NCBI GenBank assembly: GCA_947168045.1
Contig: CAMVKN010000001.1
Coordinates: forward strand, 186,001 to 250,000
Direction of reading: 5' to 3'
Origin: an uncultured Prevotellaceae bacterium
GTDB lineage: Bacteria; Bacteroidota; Bacteroidia; Bacteroidales; Bacteroidaceae
DNA length: 64,000 nucleotides
Below, one piece after another: positions 7,943-17,841 of this stretch (positions are counted from its first letter, which is position 1; every line of letters begins with the position of its first letter). The notes under the pieces were generated by a model. The model saw nothing but the letters and a program-made list of their open reading frames with translations. It searched no databases and had not been told where the DNA came from. Both the position numbers and the translations under genes were made by a program.

Positions 7943-9322
7943 ATGAAGAAAAATCTACTCGTATCCCTGCTTGGTCTGGCAGCCCTCGTTGCCGTACCCG
8001 TTAATGCACAAGACGGCACAGTGAAGTTGAAAGGCATTGGCCATAACAACCGTTACGACGATGGCGAACAGATGAAGTCCACATGGATAGGCTCACTCTA
8101 CGATGAGAACGGCAACTACACTGGCAAGACCGCCTTCATCGTTGACAACGGCATCTACGCCATGAATGTGCGCGAGAACTTCGTCAGCATGCCTACGAAG
8201 GAACCGGCCGTGAATATCGACGACATCCGCCAGGGCATGAGCGTGGACTACGAGAAAGCGCTTTGGGCTACCAACTTCAACCTGATGTATGGCAACAGCG
8301 GCGCCGCCTACATTGACGGGCAGCTGCTGACGGTCTACTCACGCGATGAGTCGTCGACCACCGACGAGGAACTCTTTGCCGTACGCACCTGGGATGCCAC
8401 CACTGGCAACATGCTCACCAACCAGACGTACCCCAGGTCAGCCACGTTGGAATCGGCCGGAATCAGCGTCAACCCCGCGGATGGCAAGGTCTATGGTCTG
8501 TTCTACCTCACCGGACAGGACCTGCCCGCCGAGATTACCAGCGACCCTGAGTACTTTGTCGACCAGGATGCCGACATGACCGACGGCGATGCCGGCTATG
8601 CCATCTGCACCCTCGACCCAGAGACGATGACCGTCACGCCCATCACGCCGGGACTCTACTACTATAACTTCATCACCTTTGCCATCAACAGCGAGGGGCG
8701 TGCCTTCGCCCTGACCAGCGGCGGCACGAACAACAACGCCCTTGACGGCAATGGCCGCATGGTGGACATCGATGGCAACCTCAGCGGTGCACAGCTCTAT
8801 GAGTTTGACCTCACCACGGGTCTGATGAAGACGAAGGCCGTGACCATGAAGGATGAAAACGGTGAGACCTACACCGCCTATGAGCCGCTGCTCGGCGCTA
8901 CCGGCTACTGCTCGCAGTACCGTCGCCAGGCCGCCTGCTTTGCCAAGAGCGAACCTGACATGATGTACTGGGTGGGCTACGTCAACAGCGGCAAGGGCTA
9001 TAACGACTGGGGGTCGTGGAGCTCGCTCAGCGACAAGGAGTGGCGCACCAACGGCAAGTACGACACCTGTCTCTACACTGTCGACATCAACACCGGCATG
9101 GCCACGCGTGTGGCAAAAATTCCCAACCGCTGGATTTTCTCCGCCCTCTGGGTTGACGGCGACGACCCCAGCGATGGTGTCTATCAGACGGCCATCACCG
9201 ACGTGACACACACTGCCGAAGCTCCCGCTGCCGTCTACGACCTTCAGGGCCGCAAGCTGTCAAGCGACCAGCTGCCCAACGGCCTCTATATCGTCAACGG
9301 CAAGAAGAGGTTGGTCAAGTAG
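7943..9322 (+). CDS. Secreted protein with propeller-like repeats and Prevotella-type C-terminal tail
   Basis: 459 residues. Signal peptide 'MKKNLLVSLLGLAALVAVPVNAQ' with a cleavage site after AQ. The body has repeated short strands ('LFAVRTWDATTGNML', 'YAICTLDPETMTVTPI', 'LYTVDINTGMATRVA') that look like beta-propeller blades; no catalytic signature was recognised. The end 'VYDLQGRKLSS...NGLYIVNGKKRLVK' is the tail shared by many secreted Prevotella proteins and by most large proteins here; it resembles a type IX secretion-type sorting tail. First gene of a run with a clear promoter and only 30 bp to the next gene. Probably surface-exposed or secreted; function unknown. Confidence 0.75.
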   Translation: MKKNLLVSLLGLAALVAVPVNAQDGTVKLKGIGHNNRYDDGEQMKSTWIGSLYDENGNYTGKTAFIVDNGIYAMNVRENFVSMPTKEPAVNIDDIRQGMSVDYEKALWATNFNLMYGNSGAAYIDGQLLTVYSRDESSTTDEELFAVRTWDATTGNMLTNQTYPRSATLESAGISVNPADGKVYGLFYLTGQDLPAEITSDPEYFVDQDADMTDGDAGYAICTLDPETMTVTPITPGLYYYNFITFAINSEGRAFALTSGGTNNNALDGNGRMVDIDGNLSGAQLYEFDLTTGLMKTKAVTMKDENGETYTAYEPLLGATGYCSQYRRQAACFAKSEPDMMYWVGYVNSGKGYNDWGSWSSLSDKEWRTNGKYDTCLYTVDINTGMATRVAKIPNRWIFSALWVDGDDPSDGVYQTAITDVTHTAEAPAAVYDLQGRKLSSDQLPNGLYIVNGKKRLVK

Positions 9323-9352
9323 AAAATAACACAATAACAAACAATAATACTT

Positions 9353-12300
9353 ATGAAAGTTTTTTTCAACAAGAGAAAGAGCAAGCTATTGCTCTTGACC
9401 CTCCTTACGCTCGCCGTGGGAGCAAGCCCAGCAAGGGCACAGAAAGCACTGCCGTACAACTATGGGTTTGAAAACAACGACCTGGCAGGGGAAGGTTGGA
9501 CTACCCAAAGCATAGCTAGTAGTACTAAGGTTTACTCAGATGCCAAAATGAATGGCAGTTATGGATTTCAGTTTTATTACAATTCGAATCCTCCTCAGTA
9601 CCTAATTTCTCCCGAACTAACAGGAACTGGTGATGGGGTAATTGTTGAGTTCTTTTATAAAAATGGAAGTAATTATACAGAAACGTTTAATGTCGGTTAT
9701 TCTACTACTGCTAATGATGTTGTAAATTCATTCACGTGGCTCAACAGTGACATTTCGGCTCCATCTTCTTGGACTTTATATTCAAACAAATTTCCTTCTG
9801 GGACTAAGTACATTGCTATCAAATACACGGCAAACGACCAGTTCAAAATGTATCTTGATGATTTTAGTTTCTCAGCTCCCATTACTGGTCCTGCATTGAC
9901 AGTTTTTAATGGCGAAACTGAAATTAGTTCGAATTGCAACTATGACTTCGGTCTTGTCCCAGCTGGTGCTACCAAAACCTTCACCCTTAGCAATCCAGGC
10001 ACAGTGGCTGCTCCTGTTTCGGTTTCTCATACCGGCAGTTTTGACGCGGCACTTTCTGCTACATCTATTCCTGCAGGCGGTGAAGTGACACTCACCGTCA
10101 CAATGCCAGATGTAACGGGCAGCGATGTCATTACGATTTCTTCTACCAGCGATGCCATCGATGATTTCGTGATTAACGTCTGCGGAACCATTCGCGATGC
10201 CAGTAAGATGTGGTGCAACTTCTCTGAAGGACTGCCAGAAGGCTGGACTAACAGCGGTAATTATACTATCAACACTTCAGGTGCTGGCGAAGGCACATCA
10301 AATGGTGGTTATGCTGGAGAAACTTCTTATAGTTACAAGTTATTGTATTCACCACTAGCAACGTTTGCAGAAGGAGAGAAACTATATTTGAAAGTCTCTG
10401 GCTACGGCGGAACTGCCAGTTGGAACTCTCTTACAATACGCTATTCTGCTGATGGAACGAACTGGACTGATGCCAAAGCCATAACCAACATAGCAAAAGG
10501 AACATGGACTGAAGTGGAGGTGACGGAGATTCCTGCAGGCAACTGGTATATTGGTTTCTATGGGCGATACGTATATTTCACCGACATCTACGGTGGCACA
10601 GAGTCTACGGCTCCCGTTATTGCTCTTTCTCAGCCAAGTTATGATTTCGGTCTCATTTCAACGAGTACTACCAGCGAGGCTATCACGATTACCAATACGG
10701 GTAAGTCTGCACTCACGGGGCTGAATATCACCTCTGACAATGCGAACTTCACAGCCAGTGTGGCTGACAATGCTACTACCATTGCAGCCAATGGCGGCAC
10801 GGCTACGTTTACCGTGGCAATGGCCCCCAATGCCACCGGCGCTCAGACTGCAACCATTACCATCAAAAGCGATAATGCCGATGACCTAACCTTCACCGTT
10901 ACTGGTGCAGTGGCAAAAGAAGGTACTCAGACAGCCATATTCAATGATGCCACATTAGCAGGATGGACTAAGGCAGGCAACACTAGTTACAGCAGCGACG
11001 AGAACGCCGCTTACTTCTATTACAGTTCAAATACCCTGACTTCGCCGAAATTGACCTTTGCAGCCGATGATTTCCTTGCTGTTAAGGCTAAGATGGCATC
11101 TAGCTACGGCTATGTCACGGTAAAAGGTTCGGCCGATGGTACTACCTTCACTGAAATCAAGAAGTTAGATAGCAGTGTACTGAACCAGACAGGCTACACA
11201 ACCTGCATTGTAAGCGATATTCCTACCACATACAAGTACATCCAGCTGGACGGTTATTACTGCTACGTCAGTGAGGTCGCAGGTCTGACTTATGTCCCTG
11301 CATTGTCAGTTACCACTGGTGCCCCCGCAGTTGCTGTTTCCACTCCTGCCAGTTACGACTTTGGTGAGTGCAAGGCTGACGCAACAGTTACTTATAATTT
11401 CGCAAACACTGGTGCGGGCACCATCAACATCACGAATGTTGCCATTACTGGCGGCGGTGCTGCAGCTTATTCCACCAACTGGACAGCCAGCACTACAACT
11501 CCTTTCGCTCTCACGATTACCCGCGCATACGATATTAGCCGCTCTGCTGCCCAGGAGGCAGTAGTTACGGTGACCACATCAGACGGTGATTTTGTTATCA
11601 ATGTGACTGGCACTGACTGGGCACCCATCACCACATTCCCGTGGTCAGAGGACTTTAACAGCATCTCCTCAGGCATTCCTAATGGATGGGATAACACAGA
11701 GGGTACGACGACCACTGATTCTTACAAGTGGAGCAGTTATACTTCTGGTTATGACGGAAAAGGACTTCGTTTCAATTCGTATAATAACAATACGGGCTAC
11801 ACTAACTTCCTGAAGACTCCCATCATGAACCTTCCTGCAGGCAAAGACATGCAGTTGAAGTTCTGGTACAAGAACCCTGCTGGTGGTGATTTCTCTGTTT
11901 ACATTTCCAATGACGGTGGAGCAACTTACGAGACAGCACTAGCTACTGGTTTGACAAATGTATCTTCATGGACAGAGATGAACATCGGAATACCGAGTGC
12001 ATTTACTGACAACGTAGTTATCGTATTCAAAGGAACATCCAACTATGGTAATGGTGATGCTTACATTTACTTAGACGAGGTGAATGTGCAGGAACAGGAG
12101 GATGGCGCCAACTTTGCTATCAGCGATAACGCTAAGTCTACAAAAGACTTTGGCCGTGTTAATCCTAATTCTGAACAGGAAGAGACCTATACCATCACCA
12201 ACAGCGGAAATGAAGCCCTTGAGGTGAATTTCACCGATGCTACAGACTTCATCGTAGTTAAGGGTACTACAGAGCCATGGAATGACGGAAAGCTTATCGT

Positions 12301-14530
12301 TCCTGCTAAAAATGGTGATACTGACGGTACAGCATCATTTACCGTTAAGATGGTTACCGATGGTACATACGGAGACAAGAGTGGTGATGTCGTGCTCGAC
12401 TTCACAGCTCTCAACGCTACCAGCCATACCATTTCTCTCAAAGGTACTGTGATTGATCCTTCCATTCTCTATGTTGACTTCGAGGACAACGCCTTCCCCG
12501 TGGGATGGCAGCAGGGTGCGGACTGGACTATCGCTACAGCCAGTGGCAACCACTATGCCGTTCAGAGCAACACCAAGACCGCCTCGGCACTCGTCACCAC
12601 TCCGCTTAATGTGGCAGACGGCCAGAAGCTGAACTTCCAGGTTGCACGAAACGCCAGCGGCCAATATAACGTTACTTCGCTGAAACTGCGCTTCTCACAG
12701 GATGGCGGTGCCACTTGGAGTGACTATACAACCTATTATGATAGTAATGACACCTACTTCGGAAGCTCATTTACCACGAAGAGTATTGACGTGCCCACAG
12801 GCACCATTCTTGCAGAGTTCTTTGGCAGCAACATCAAGCTCGACATGATTGAGGGTCTTAACAATGCTACCAAGCCTGCCCTGGCCCTCACTGAGGGCAC
12901 CGCTGCTGTGGCCAATGGCGACACGAAGGACTTTGGCAACCTAAGTACAGACGGCACTGCTACCTACACAATAAAGAATATTGGTAGTGCCACGCTGAAG
13001 GCTGATATTACTGGTACTGGTGTTACCGCTAATCCCGCCAGCGTTGAGATTGCTGCCGGCGAGACTGCAGACATCACCGTGACGATGGCATACGCTGAAC
13101 CTTATGGCGAGAAGACCGGCAAAATTACTATAGATGCCGAAGACGATTGGATTGGTGACTTCGTCGTGAACTTTACTGCAAACCTTGTTGACCAGACCGA
13201 CTTTGTACAGGACTTCGAGCAGAACAGCAAGCCTGCCGGCTGGTACAGCGACGGCAACTGGACCTACGCCGATGGTGTGGCCCGCATCTACACTGGCCTG
13301 GCCAAGCCCATGATTACCGAGAAGGTGGCTGCCGAGGCTGACAAGAACACGCTGAGCTTCGATGCCAAGATACAGGCTGGCGGCGGCGATCAGACGCTGA
13401 GCGTCTACACCTCAGCTGACCGCCAGACGTGGAGCGAGGCACAGACCTTCACGCTGACCAGCGAGATGCAGACCTTCACGCTCAGTGCACTGGCCGCTGG
13501 CGAGTACTACGTGAAGTTCGAGGCCCTGAACGCACAGGTGGACAACCTGAAGGGTCTGAAGAAGGTGGCACTGCCCGAGCACGACCTCTTCGTCACCGCC
13601 ACTGAGCTGCCCACAGACCAGCACTTCGTTGAGACCGAGGTGACAGCCACAGCCACCGTCGCCAGCCTCATCGCCGATGAAACGGGCGTTTATGCCAAGC
13701 TGTTCGTTAACAACAGTGAGGTTGCCACATCCGAGACCGCCGATATTGCACTGAACGCCACAGCCACCCTCACGATGAGCTACACCCCCACAGAGATTGG
13801 CACATATACCACCCACGTGGTTGTCTATGATGGTAGCGACAAGGTGCTGTTCACATCAGAGAGTTCCACTTTCGAGGTGAAGGACTACCCCACCCTGAAA
13901 CTCGATGAAACCGCCACTGAGGCGCCCTCCTTCGAGACTGGCACTTACAACGTCACCGTCAACCACCGCTTCGTGGCTGGCTGGAACACCATCTGCCTGC
14001 CGTTTGAAGTCAATGTGAGTGACATTGCCGAAGGTGCCGAGGCCTACAGCTTCGATGCCTTTGACGCGGAGACAAAGGAGCTGACCTTCAACAGAGTGAC
14101 AACGCTCGATGCTACCACTCCTTACGTCATCTATGTGCCCCAGGCCATCGAGAAGCTGGAGTTCAAGAAGCAGGCACTCAACACCATCTATGCTAATGCT
14201 GGCAGCAGCATCCACGGTGGTGTGAGCTTCCAGGGCACCTACATCGCTGTTGGCAGCGACATGCTGGCTGGCTGCTATGGTCTGACCGCCTCTGGCAAGA
14301 TTATGAAGGCCAGCGCCACGGCCACGATGAATGGTCTGCGCGGTTATTTCAAGGGTGTACCCGCAGGCGCACGCGCTACCTTCGTTGCTGACGGCACGCA
14401 GGGCATCCGCACCATCAGCATCGACACCACCGCTCCTGAGGGCACCTACGACCTGCAGGGCCGCCGTGTGGAGCAGCTCAGCCGTGGCGACCTCTACATC
14501 ATCAACGGCAAGAAGGTCGTCATCCGATAG
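9353..14530 (+). CDS. Giant secreted repeat protein with choice-of-anchor-J-like and HYDIN/choice-of-anchor-D-like modules
   Basis: 1725 residues; signal peptide ends '...GASPARAQ'. Two module types alternate. Jelly-roll (MAM/choice-of-anchor-J-like) units appear at about residues 30-175, 285-415, 525-655, 760-920, 1040-1165 and 1285-1400, marked by 'FNSISSGIPNGW' or 'FEDNAFPVGW' type starts. Ig-like units have 'YDFGLIS...ITNTGKSAL' patterns. Near 1540-1690 is a Prevotella-type domain ('GWNTICLPFEV...LRGYFKGVPAGARATF'), followed by the tail 'YDLQGRRV...LYIINGKKVVIR'. This suggests an extended adhesin or scaffold on the cell surface; no enzyme motif was seen. The central part (about 9.48-13.2 kb) is visibly AT-richer than both ends and than the neighbouring genes, which points to exchange or import of modules. 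Confidence 0.75.
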   Translation: MKVFFNKRKSKLLLLTLLTLAVGASPARAQKALPYNYGFENNDLAGEGWTTQSIASSTKVYSDAKMNGSYGFQFYYNSNPPQYLISPELTGTGDGVIVEFFYKNGSNYTETFNVGYSTTANDVVNSFTWLNSDISAPSSWTLYSNKFPSGTKYIAIKYTANDQFKMYLDDFSFSAPITGPALTVFNGETEISSNCNYDFGLVPAGATKTFTLSNPGTVAAPVSVSHTGSFDAALSATSIPAGGEVTLTVTMPDVTGSDVITISSTSDAIDDFVINVCGTIRDASKMWCNFSEGLPEGWTNSGNYTINTSGAGEGTSNGGYAGETSYSYKLLYSPLATFAEGEKLYLKVSGYGGTASWNSLTIRYSADGTNWTDAKAITNIAKGTWTEVEVTEIPAGNWYIGFYGRYVYFTDIYGGTESTAPVIALSQPSYDFGLISTSTTSEAITITNTGKSALTGLNITSDNANFTASVADNATTIAANGGTATFTVAMAPNATGAQTATITIKSDNADDLTFTVTGAVAKEGTQTAIFNDATLAGWTKAGNTSYSSDENAAYFYYSSNTLTSPKLTFAADDFLAVKAKMASSYGYVTVKGSADGTTFTEIKKLDSSVLNQTGYTTCIVSDIPTTYKYIQLDGYYCYVSEVAGLTYVPALSVTTGAPAVAVSTPASYDFGECKADATVTYNFANTGAGTINITNVAITGGGAAAYSTNWTASTTTPFALTITRAYDISRSAAQEAVVTVTTSDGDFVINVTGTDWAPITTFPWSEDFNSISSGIPNGWDNTEGTTTTDSYKWSSYTSGYDGKGLRFNSYNNNTGYTNFLKTPIMNLPAGKDMQLKFWYKNPAGGDFSVYISNDGGATYETALATGLTNVSSWTEMNIGIPSAFTDNVVIVFKGTSNYGNGDAYIYLDEVNVQEQEDGANFAISDNAKSTKDFGRVNPNSEQEETYTITNSGNEALEVNFTDATDFIVVKGTTEPWNDGKLIVPAKNGDTDGTASFTVKMVTDGTYGDKSGDVVLDFTALNATSHTISLKGTVIDPSILYVDFEDNAFPVGWQQGADWTIATASGNHYAVQSNTKTASALVTTPLNVADGQKLNFQVARNASGQYNVTSLKLRFSQDGGATWSDYTTYYDSNDTYFGSSFTTKSIDVPTGTILAEFFGSNIKLDMIEGLNNATKPALALTEGTAAVANGDTKDFGNLSTDGTATYTIKNIGSATLKADITGTGVTANPASVEIAAGETADITVTMAYAEPYGEKTGKITIDAEDDWIGDFVVNFTANLVDQTDFVQDFEQNSKPAGWYSDGNWTYADGVARIYTGLAKPMITEKVAAEADKNTLSFDAKIQAGGGDQTLSVYTSADRQTWSEAQTFTLTSEMQTFTLSALAAGEYYVKFEALNAQVDNLKGLKKVALPEHDLFVTATELPTDQHFVETEVTATATVASLIADETGVYAKLFVNNSEVATSETADIALNATATLTMSYTPTEIGTYTTHVVVYDGSDKVLFTSESSTFEVKDYPTLKLDETATEAPSFETGTYNVTVNHRFVAGWNTICLPFEVNVSDIAEGAEAYSFDAFDAETKELTFNRVTTLDATTPYVIYVPQAIEKLEFKKQALNTIYANAGSSIHGGVSFQGTYIAVGSDMLAGCYGLTASGKIMKASATATMNGLRGYFKGVPAGARATFVADGTQGIRTISIDTTAPEGTYDLQGRRVEQLSRGDLYIINGKKVVIR

Positions 14531-14589
14531 TGAGCACAACCGTCCAATGGTTTAGTAATCATTCACTCAAACAAAAAGCATTGACAACT

Positions 14590-14784
14590 ATGAAGAAAGA
14601 ATATATAGCTCCCACGTCGTCCTGCCACATGGTACAGCTGGGCAGCATGATTGCACAGAGCCGGTTCCAAAATGGTCAGCAGGATCCTCAGAAAGTCACC
14701 GTGACCGAGGAGGAGACCAACGAGTTCACCTCACGCCGCCGCCACAGTCAGTGGGACGACGAGGAAGAAGACTATGACTTTTAA
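14590..14784 (+). CDS. Small acidic-tailed protein (paralogue of the one at 48518)
   Basis: 64 residues from the ATG at 14590 ('MKKEYIAPTSS'); a longer frame reaches back to 14530 but that start is poor. There is no signal peptide. The C-terminus is 'SRRRHSQWDDEEEDYDF', an Arg cluster, a Trp and an acidic end. The minus-strand protein at 48518-48727 has the same plan ('SRRRRKVWDDEMEEEED'), and both begin 'M(K/T)KK.Y..P' and contain 'VQL'. Each sits just 5' of a large secreted-protein or enzyme gene. Conservation of both ends with a variable middle argues for a real gene. Function unknown; I do not assign it to a known peptide class. Confidence 0.65.
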   Translation: MKKEYIAPTSSCHMVQLGSMIAQSRFQNGQQDPQKVTVTEEETNEFTSRRRHSQWDDEEEDYDF

Positions 14785-14813
14785 TTACAAACCATAACAC
14801 ACTTAGCACACCT

Positions 14814-17648
14814 ATGAAAAAAACGCTCAAACTATTGCTGCTTGCAGTAATGATGATGATGGGTGGCAGCACCCTGGCTGCCACCACTGTGAAGTGGCTG
14901 GCCTCGTCAGGCAACAGTCTGTCATCACCTATTGCCGTCGACGACTACATCACCCTGACATGGTCTATGGGCGGTGGCGACTACAATCCCAAGTATCAAG
15001 ATGGCTACGTGCACTTCTACTCACGCAACCGCGTGACGGTAGCCGGTGTCGATGGTATCACCATCACCAAGGTTGCCTTCACCTTCAAGGAGGGCGGCTC
15101 CACGCAGATGAACACCTGGATTAACAGCAAGACGGAAGGTCCCAACCTGACGAATGGCGTCTGGACTGGCGAGCAGAACTCCGTCATCTTCACCACGATG
15201 CGTGGCAGCAGCACAGCACGCGACATCTCTGCCGTTGAGGTGACCTACCTCAAGGCTGGCGAGACGGCCGAGGAGCAGTTTGCCGACATGAGCATCACCG
15301 GCAGCTCGCTGAACACCGCTGTCGACCTCGACAATGGTGGCTATTTCTCAGTGAACTATGCCAACATCGGCGATGCCCCCGCTGAGAACGCCGTACTCAC
15401 CGTCTATGTGGACGGCAAGGCGAACACAACGAATGAGCTGGGCACTGTGGCCGTCGCCTACACGGGTACGGCTTACATGTACTACAACGCCAATACCATC
15501 GAGGCTGGCGAGTATGATGTCTACCTGACCATCGCCGCCGACAACGACGCAGCCGAGCCCAAGGGCATCAAGAAGACCGAGCCAGTGAAGGTGACCTTCA
15601 CCAAGAAGGCTCCTGAGGCCACCTTCTCAGTGACGGCCCAGGATGTGACCGTGGCCTACGATGCTACGAGCTACGACGTCGTGGCCAAGGTGACCAACAC
15701 CAGCACCGTCGATGCCAAGGACGTTGTGGTGTCACTCTATAATGCCGGTACGGTTGTGGCCACCGCCACCGTCGACGTGGCCGCTGGTGCCACCGTCGAT
15801 GCTACGCTGACCGTCAACGGCGGCCCCTTCGATGCTGGCAGGACACAGTTGCAGCTGACGGTCGGAACAGCCACCAAGTGGATATGGGTGACCGTCGAGG
15901 AGGCTCCCATCGTGGCCAGCATCGACATGGAGCTGGTACAGTTTATGACCCTCTCCGAGATAAACCTGAAGGAGACGAACACCGTCAGCGTGTGGTATAA
16001 GAACAACAGCAACGTGGCTGTAGAGACGGCCACCGTCACACTGAAGGTGGGCGGCACCGTCGTGGAGACCAAGACCCTTGAGAACATCGCCGTGAACGCC
16101 ACCGGTTCGGTCAACTTCACCGTGCCCACCACCGGCCTCACCGCCGGCACGAAGGCCACGCTGGAGGCTACCGTCACCGCCGAGGGCGACAACAACGCCG
16201 ACAACAACACCATCACACGCGAGTACGATGTGGTCAGCGGCGAGCCCACCGAGGCTACCTTCGCCGTCACGGCTGAGGATGTCACCGTGGCCTACGACGC
16301 TACCTCGTACACCGTCACCGCACAGGTAGAGAACACCAGCACCGTCGATGCCACCGGCGTCGTCGTGCAGCTGCTCAGCGGCACCACCGTCATGGCCGAG
16401 ACCACCGTCGATGTGGCTGCCGGACAGACCACAGAGGCCCAGCTGACCGTCAACGGCGGTCCCTTCGAGGCCGGCAAGCAGGAGATGCAGGTCATCGTTG
16501 CCAACAAGTATGGCAAGTGGGTGAACATCACCGTCGAGGAGGCTCCCGTGGTGCCTGTCTTCGACCTCGCCATCGTTGAGGTGATGGGCACCATCCAGCT
16601 GGGCGCCGAGACGAACAGCGTCCGCGTCACCGTCCAGAACAACGGCAACCAGGACATCACCGATGCCGCCGTCAGCGTGAAGTTCGGTAACACCGAGCTG
16701 GGCACCGGCACCGTCAGCGCCAAGGCCGGACAGACCGGCTGGTGCATGGTGAGCGTCAACACCGACGGCCTGACTGCCGGTGAGGCCCTGCTGACCGCCA
16801 CCGTCAGCGTCGAGAACGACGCCACGCCCGATGACAACACCATGCAGGGCACGGTCACCGTCGAGGCCGCCGTCGTAGAGCTGACCTTCGAGGTCGCTGC
16901 TTCCGATGTCACCGTGGCTTACGATGCCACCACCTACACCGTCACCGCACAGGTGAAGAACACCAGCACCGCCGATGCCGAAGACGTCACCGTGCAGCTG
17001 CTCAGCGGCACCACCGTGCTGGCTGAGACCACCGTCGACGTGAAGGCCGGACAGACCGCTGAGGCCACGCTCACCGTCAACGGCGGACCCTTCGAGGCCG
17101 GCAAGCAGGAGATGCAGATTGTCGTGGCTGGCAAGTATGGCAAGTGGATCAATGTCACCGTCGAGGAAGAGCCGGTGCAGCAGGTGGTCAACCTGGCCGT
17201 CACCAGCATCAACGGCACCCTCTACCAGGATGTAGAGAGCAACTTCATCACCGTCTTTGTCGACAACCTCGGCACGGCCGACGTCACTGACGCCACCGTC
17301 ACCATCACCGCCGGCACCACCGTGCTCGGCACCGCAACCGTCAGCGTCAAGGCTGGCAACAACGCCTTCTGCTCGGTGCCCGTCGATGCCAGCAGCCTGA
17401 GCACTGGCGACCTCGAAATCGTGGCAAAGGTAGAGGCTGAAGGCGACGTGGACACCACCGACAACGAGTTGTCGAAGACCATCAACGTCACCCTCGCTAC
17501 GGGCATCACTGCCGTCAAGGCACTGCCCGCCGACGCACAGGTCTACACCATCGACGGCAAGAAGGCCACCAACATCCGCCGCGGACGCCTCTACATCGTC
17601 CGCTCGGCCGAAGGACGCTTGCAAGGCAAGAAGATGCTGTTGAAGTAA
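14814..17648 (+). CDS. Secreted CARDB/Ig-like tandem-repeat protein
   Basis: 944 residues; signal peptide 'MKKTLKLLLLAVMMMMGGSTLAA'. A non-repeated N-terminal domain (about 25-160) and a first Ig-like unit are followed by a repeated two-domain block. Type A ('VTVAYDATSYTVTAQVENTS...GKQEMQV') begins near bases 15618, 16255 and 16882. Type B ('NNGNQDITDAAVSVKFG') begins near 15907, 16549 and 17176. These resemble CARDB-type Ig-like adhesion modules. The tail is a variant, 'VYTIDGKKATNIRRGRLYIV...GKKMLLK'. Probably a surface-exposed stalk or adhesin. Gene copies of the A block stay very similar at DNA level, so unit number may vary between strains. A terminator follows. Confidence 0.75.
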   Translation: MKKTLKLLLLAVMMMMGGSTLAATTVKWLASSGNSLSSPIAVDDYITLTWSMGGGDYNPKYQDGYVHFYSRNRVTVAGVDGITITKVAFTFKEGGSTQMNTWINSKTEGPNLTNGVWTGEQNSVIFTTMRGSSTARDISAVEVTYLKAGETAEEQFADMSITGSSLNTAVDLDNGGYFSVNYANIGDAPAENAVLTVYVDGKANTTNELGTVAVAYTGTAYMYYNANTIEAGEYDVYLTIAADNDAAEPKGIKKTEPVKVTFTKKAPEATFSVTAQDVTVAYDATSYDVVAKVTNTSTVDAKDVVVSLYNAGTVVATATVDVAAGATVDATLTVNGGPFDAGRTQLQLTVGTATKWIWVTVEEAPIVASIDMELVQFMTLSEINLKETNTVSVWYKNNSNVAVETATVTLKVGGTVVETKTLENIAVNATGSVNFTVPTTGLTAGTKATLEATVTAEGDNNADNNTITREYDVVSGEPTEATFAVTAEDVTVAYDATSYTVTAQVENTSTVDATGVVVQLLSGTTVMAETTVDVAAGQTTEAQLTVNGGPFEAGKQEMQVIVANKYGKWVNITVEEAPVVPVFDLAIVEVMGTIQLGAETNSVRVTVQNNGNQDITDAAVSVKFGNTELGTGTVSAKAGQTGWCMVSVNTDGLTAGEALLTATVSVENDATPDDNTMQGTVTVEAAVVELTFEVAASDVTVAYDATTYTVTAQVKNTSTADAEDVTVQLLSGTTVLAETTVDVKAGQTAEATLTVNGGPFEAGKQEMQIVVAGKYGKWINVTVEEEPVQQVVNLAVTSINGTLYQDVESNFITVFVDNLGTADVTDATVTITAGTTVLGTATVSVKAGNNAFCSVPVDASSLSTGDLEIVAKVEAEGDVDTTDNELSKTINVTLATGITAVKALPADAQVYTIDGKKATNIRRGRLYIVRSAEGRLQGKKMLLK
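15618..17500 (+). repeat. Three A-B coding repeat blocks of about 640 bp each
   Basis: Blocks start near 15618, 16255 and 16882. Stretches such as CGAGGCCGGCAAGCAGGAGA are shared nearly exactly between the second and third blocks; the first is more diverged. They encode alternating Ig-like domains. Confidence 0.7.
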
Positions 17649-17672
17649 GCAGACTTTAGACTATAGATTTTG

Positions 17673-17715
17673 GACTGTAGACCGTAGAGTTTTTCTATGG
17701 TCTACAGTCTTTTTT
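17673..17715 (+). terminator. Rho-independent terminator after the secreted-protein cluster
   Basis: GACTGTAGACCGTAG pairs with CTATGGTCTACAGTC (15-bp stem, one G:T) and is followed by TTTTTT. It lies 25 bp after the stop at 17648. Confidence 0.85.
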
Positions 17716-17724
17716 GTGGGTTTT

Positions 17725-17750
17725 GCCTAAACCCAAATGGGTCATTAGGC
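17725..17750. repeat. Nested palindrome related to the MITE-like element end
   Basis: GCCTAA at 17725 and TTAGGC at 17745 enclose ACCCAAATGGGT. The segment CCCAAATGGGTCATTAG differs from the 3091 element end by a single base (G for C). It sits upstream of the deoD promoter. Confidence 0.5.
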
Positions 17751-17768
17751 TAAAAAGTAGGCCAAAAG

Positions 17769-17800
17769 TTTGGAGGTATCGGCAAAAAGCACTATTTTTG
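17769..17800 (+). promoter_or_regulatory. Bacteroidetes-type promoter of deoD-upp
   Basis: The -7 box TATTTTTG is at 17793-17800 and TTTG at 17769-17772 forms the -33 box (20-bp spacing). The ATG follows at 17842. Confidence 0.65.
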
Positions 17801-17841
17801 CAAAAACTTTCTATTTAGTATAACCTAAACAATACACGACT

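Noticed and set aside
15732..17624. A 630-codon open frame antisense to the secreted repeat protein
   Set aside because: It mirrors GC-rich repeated codons of the plus-strand gene, lacks a credible start or any family motif, and the plus-strand product has a clear signal peptide and domains.
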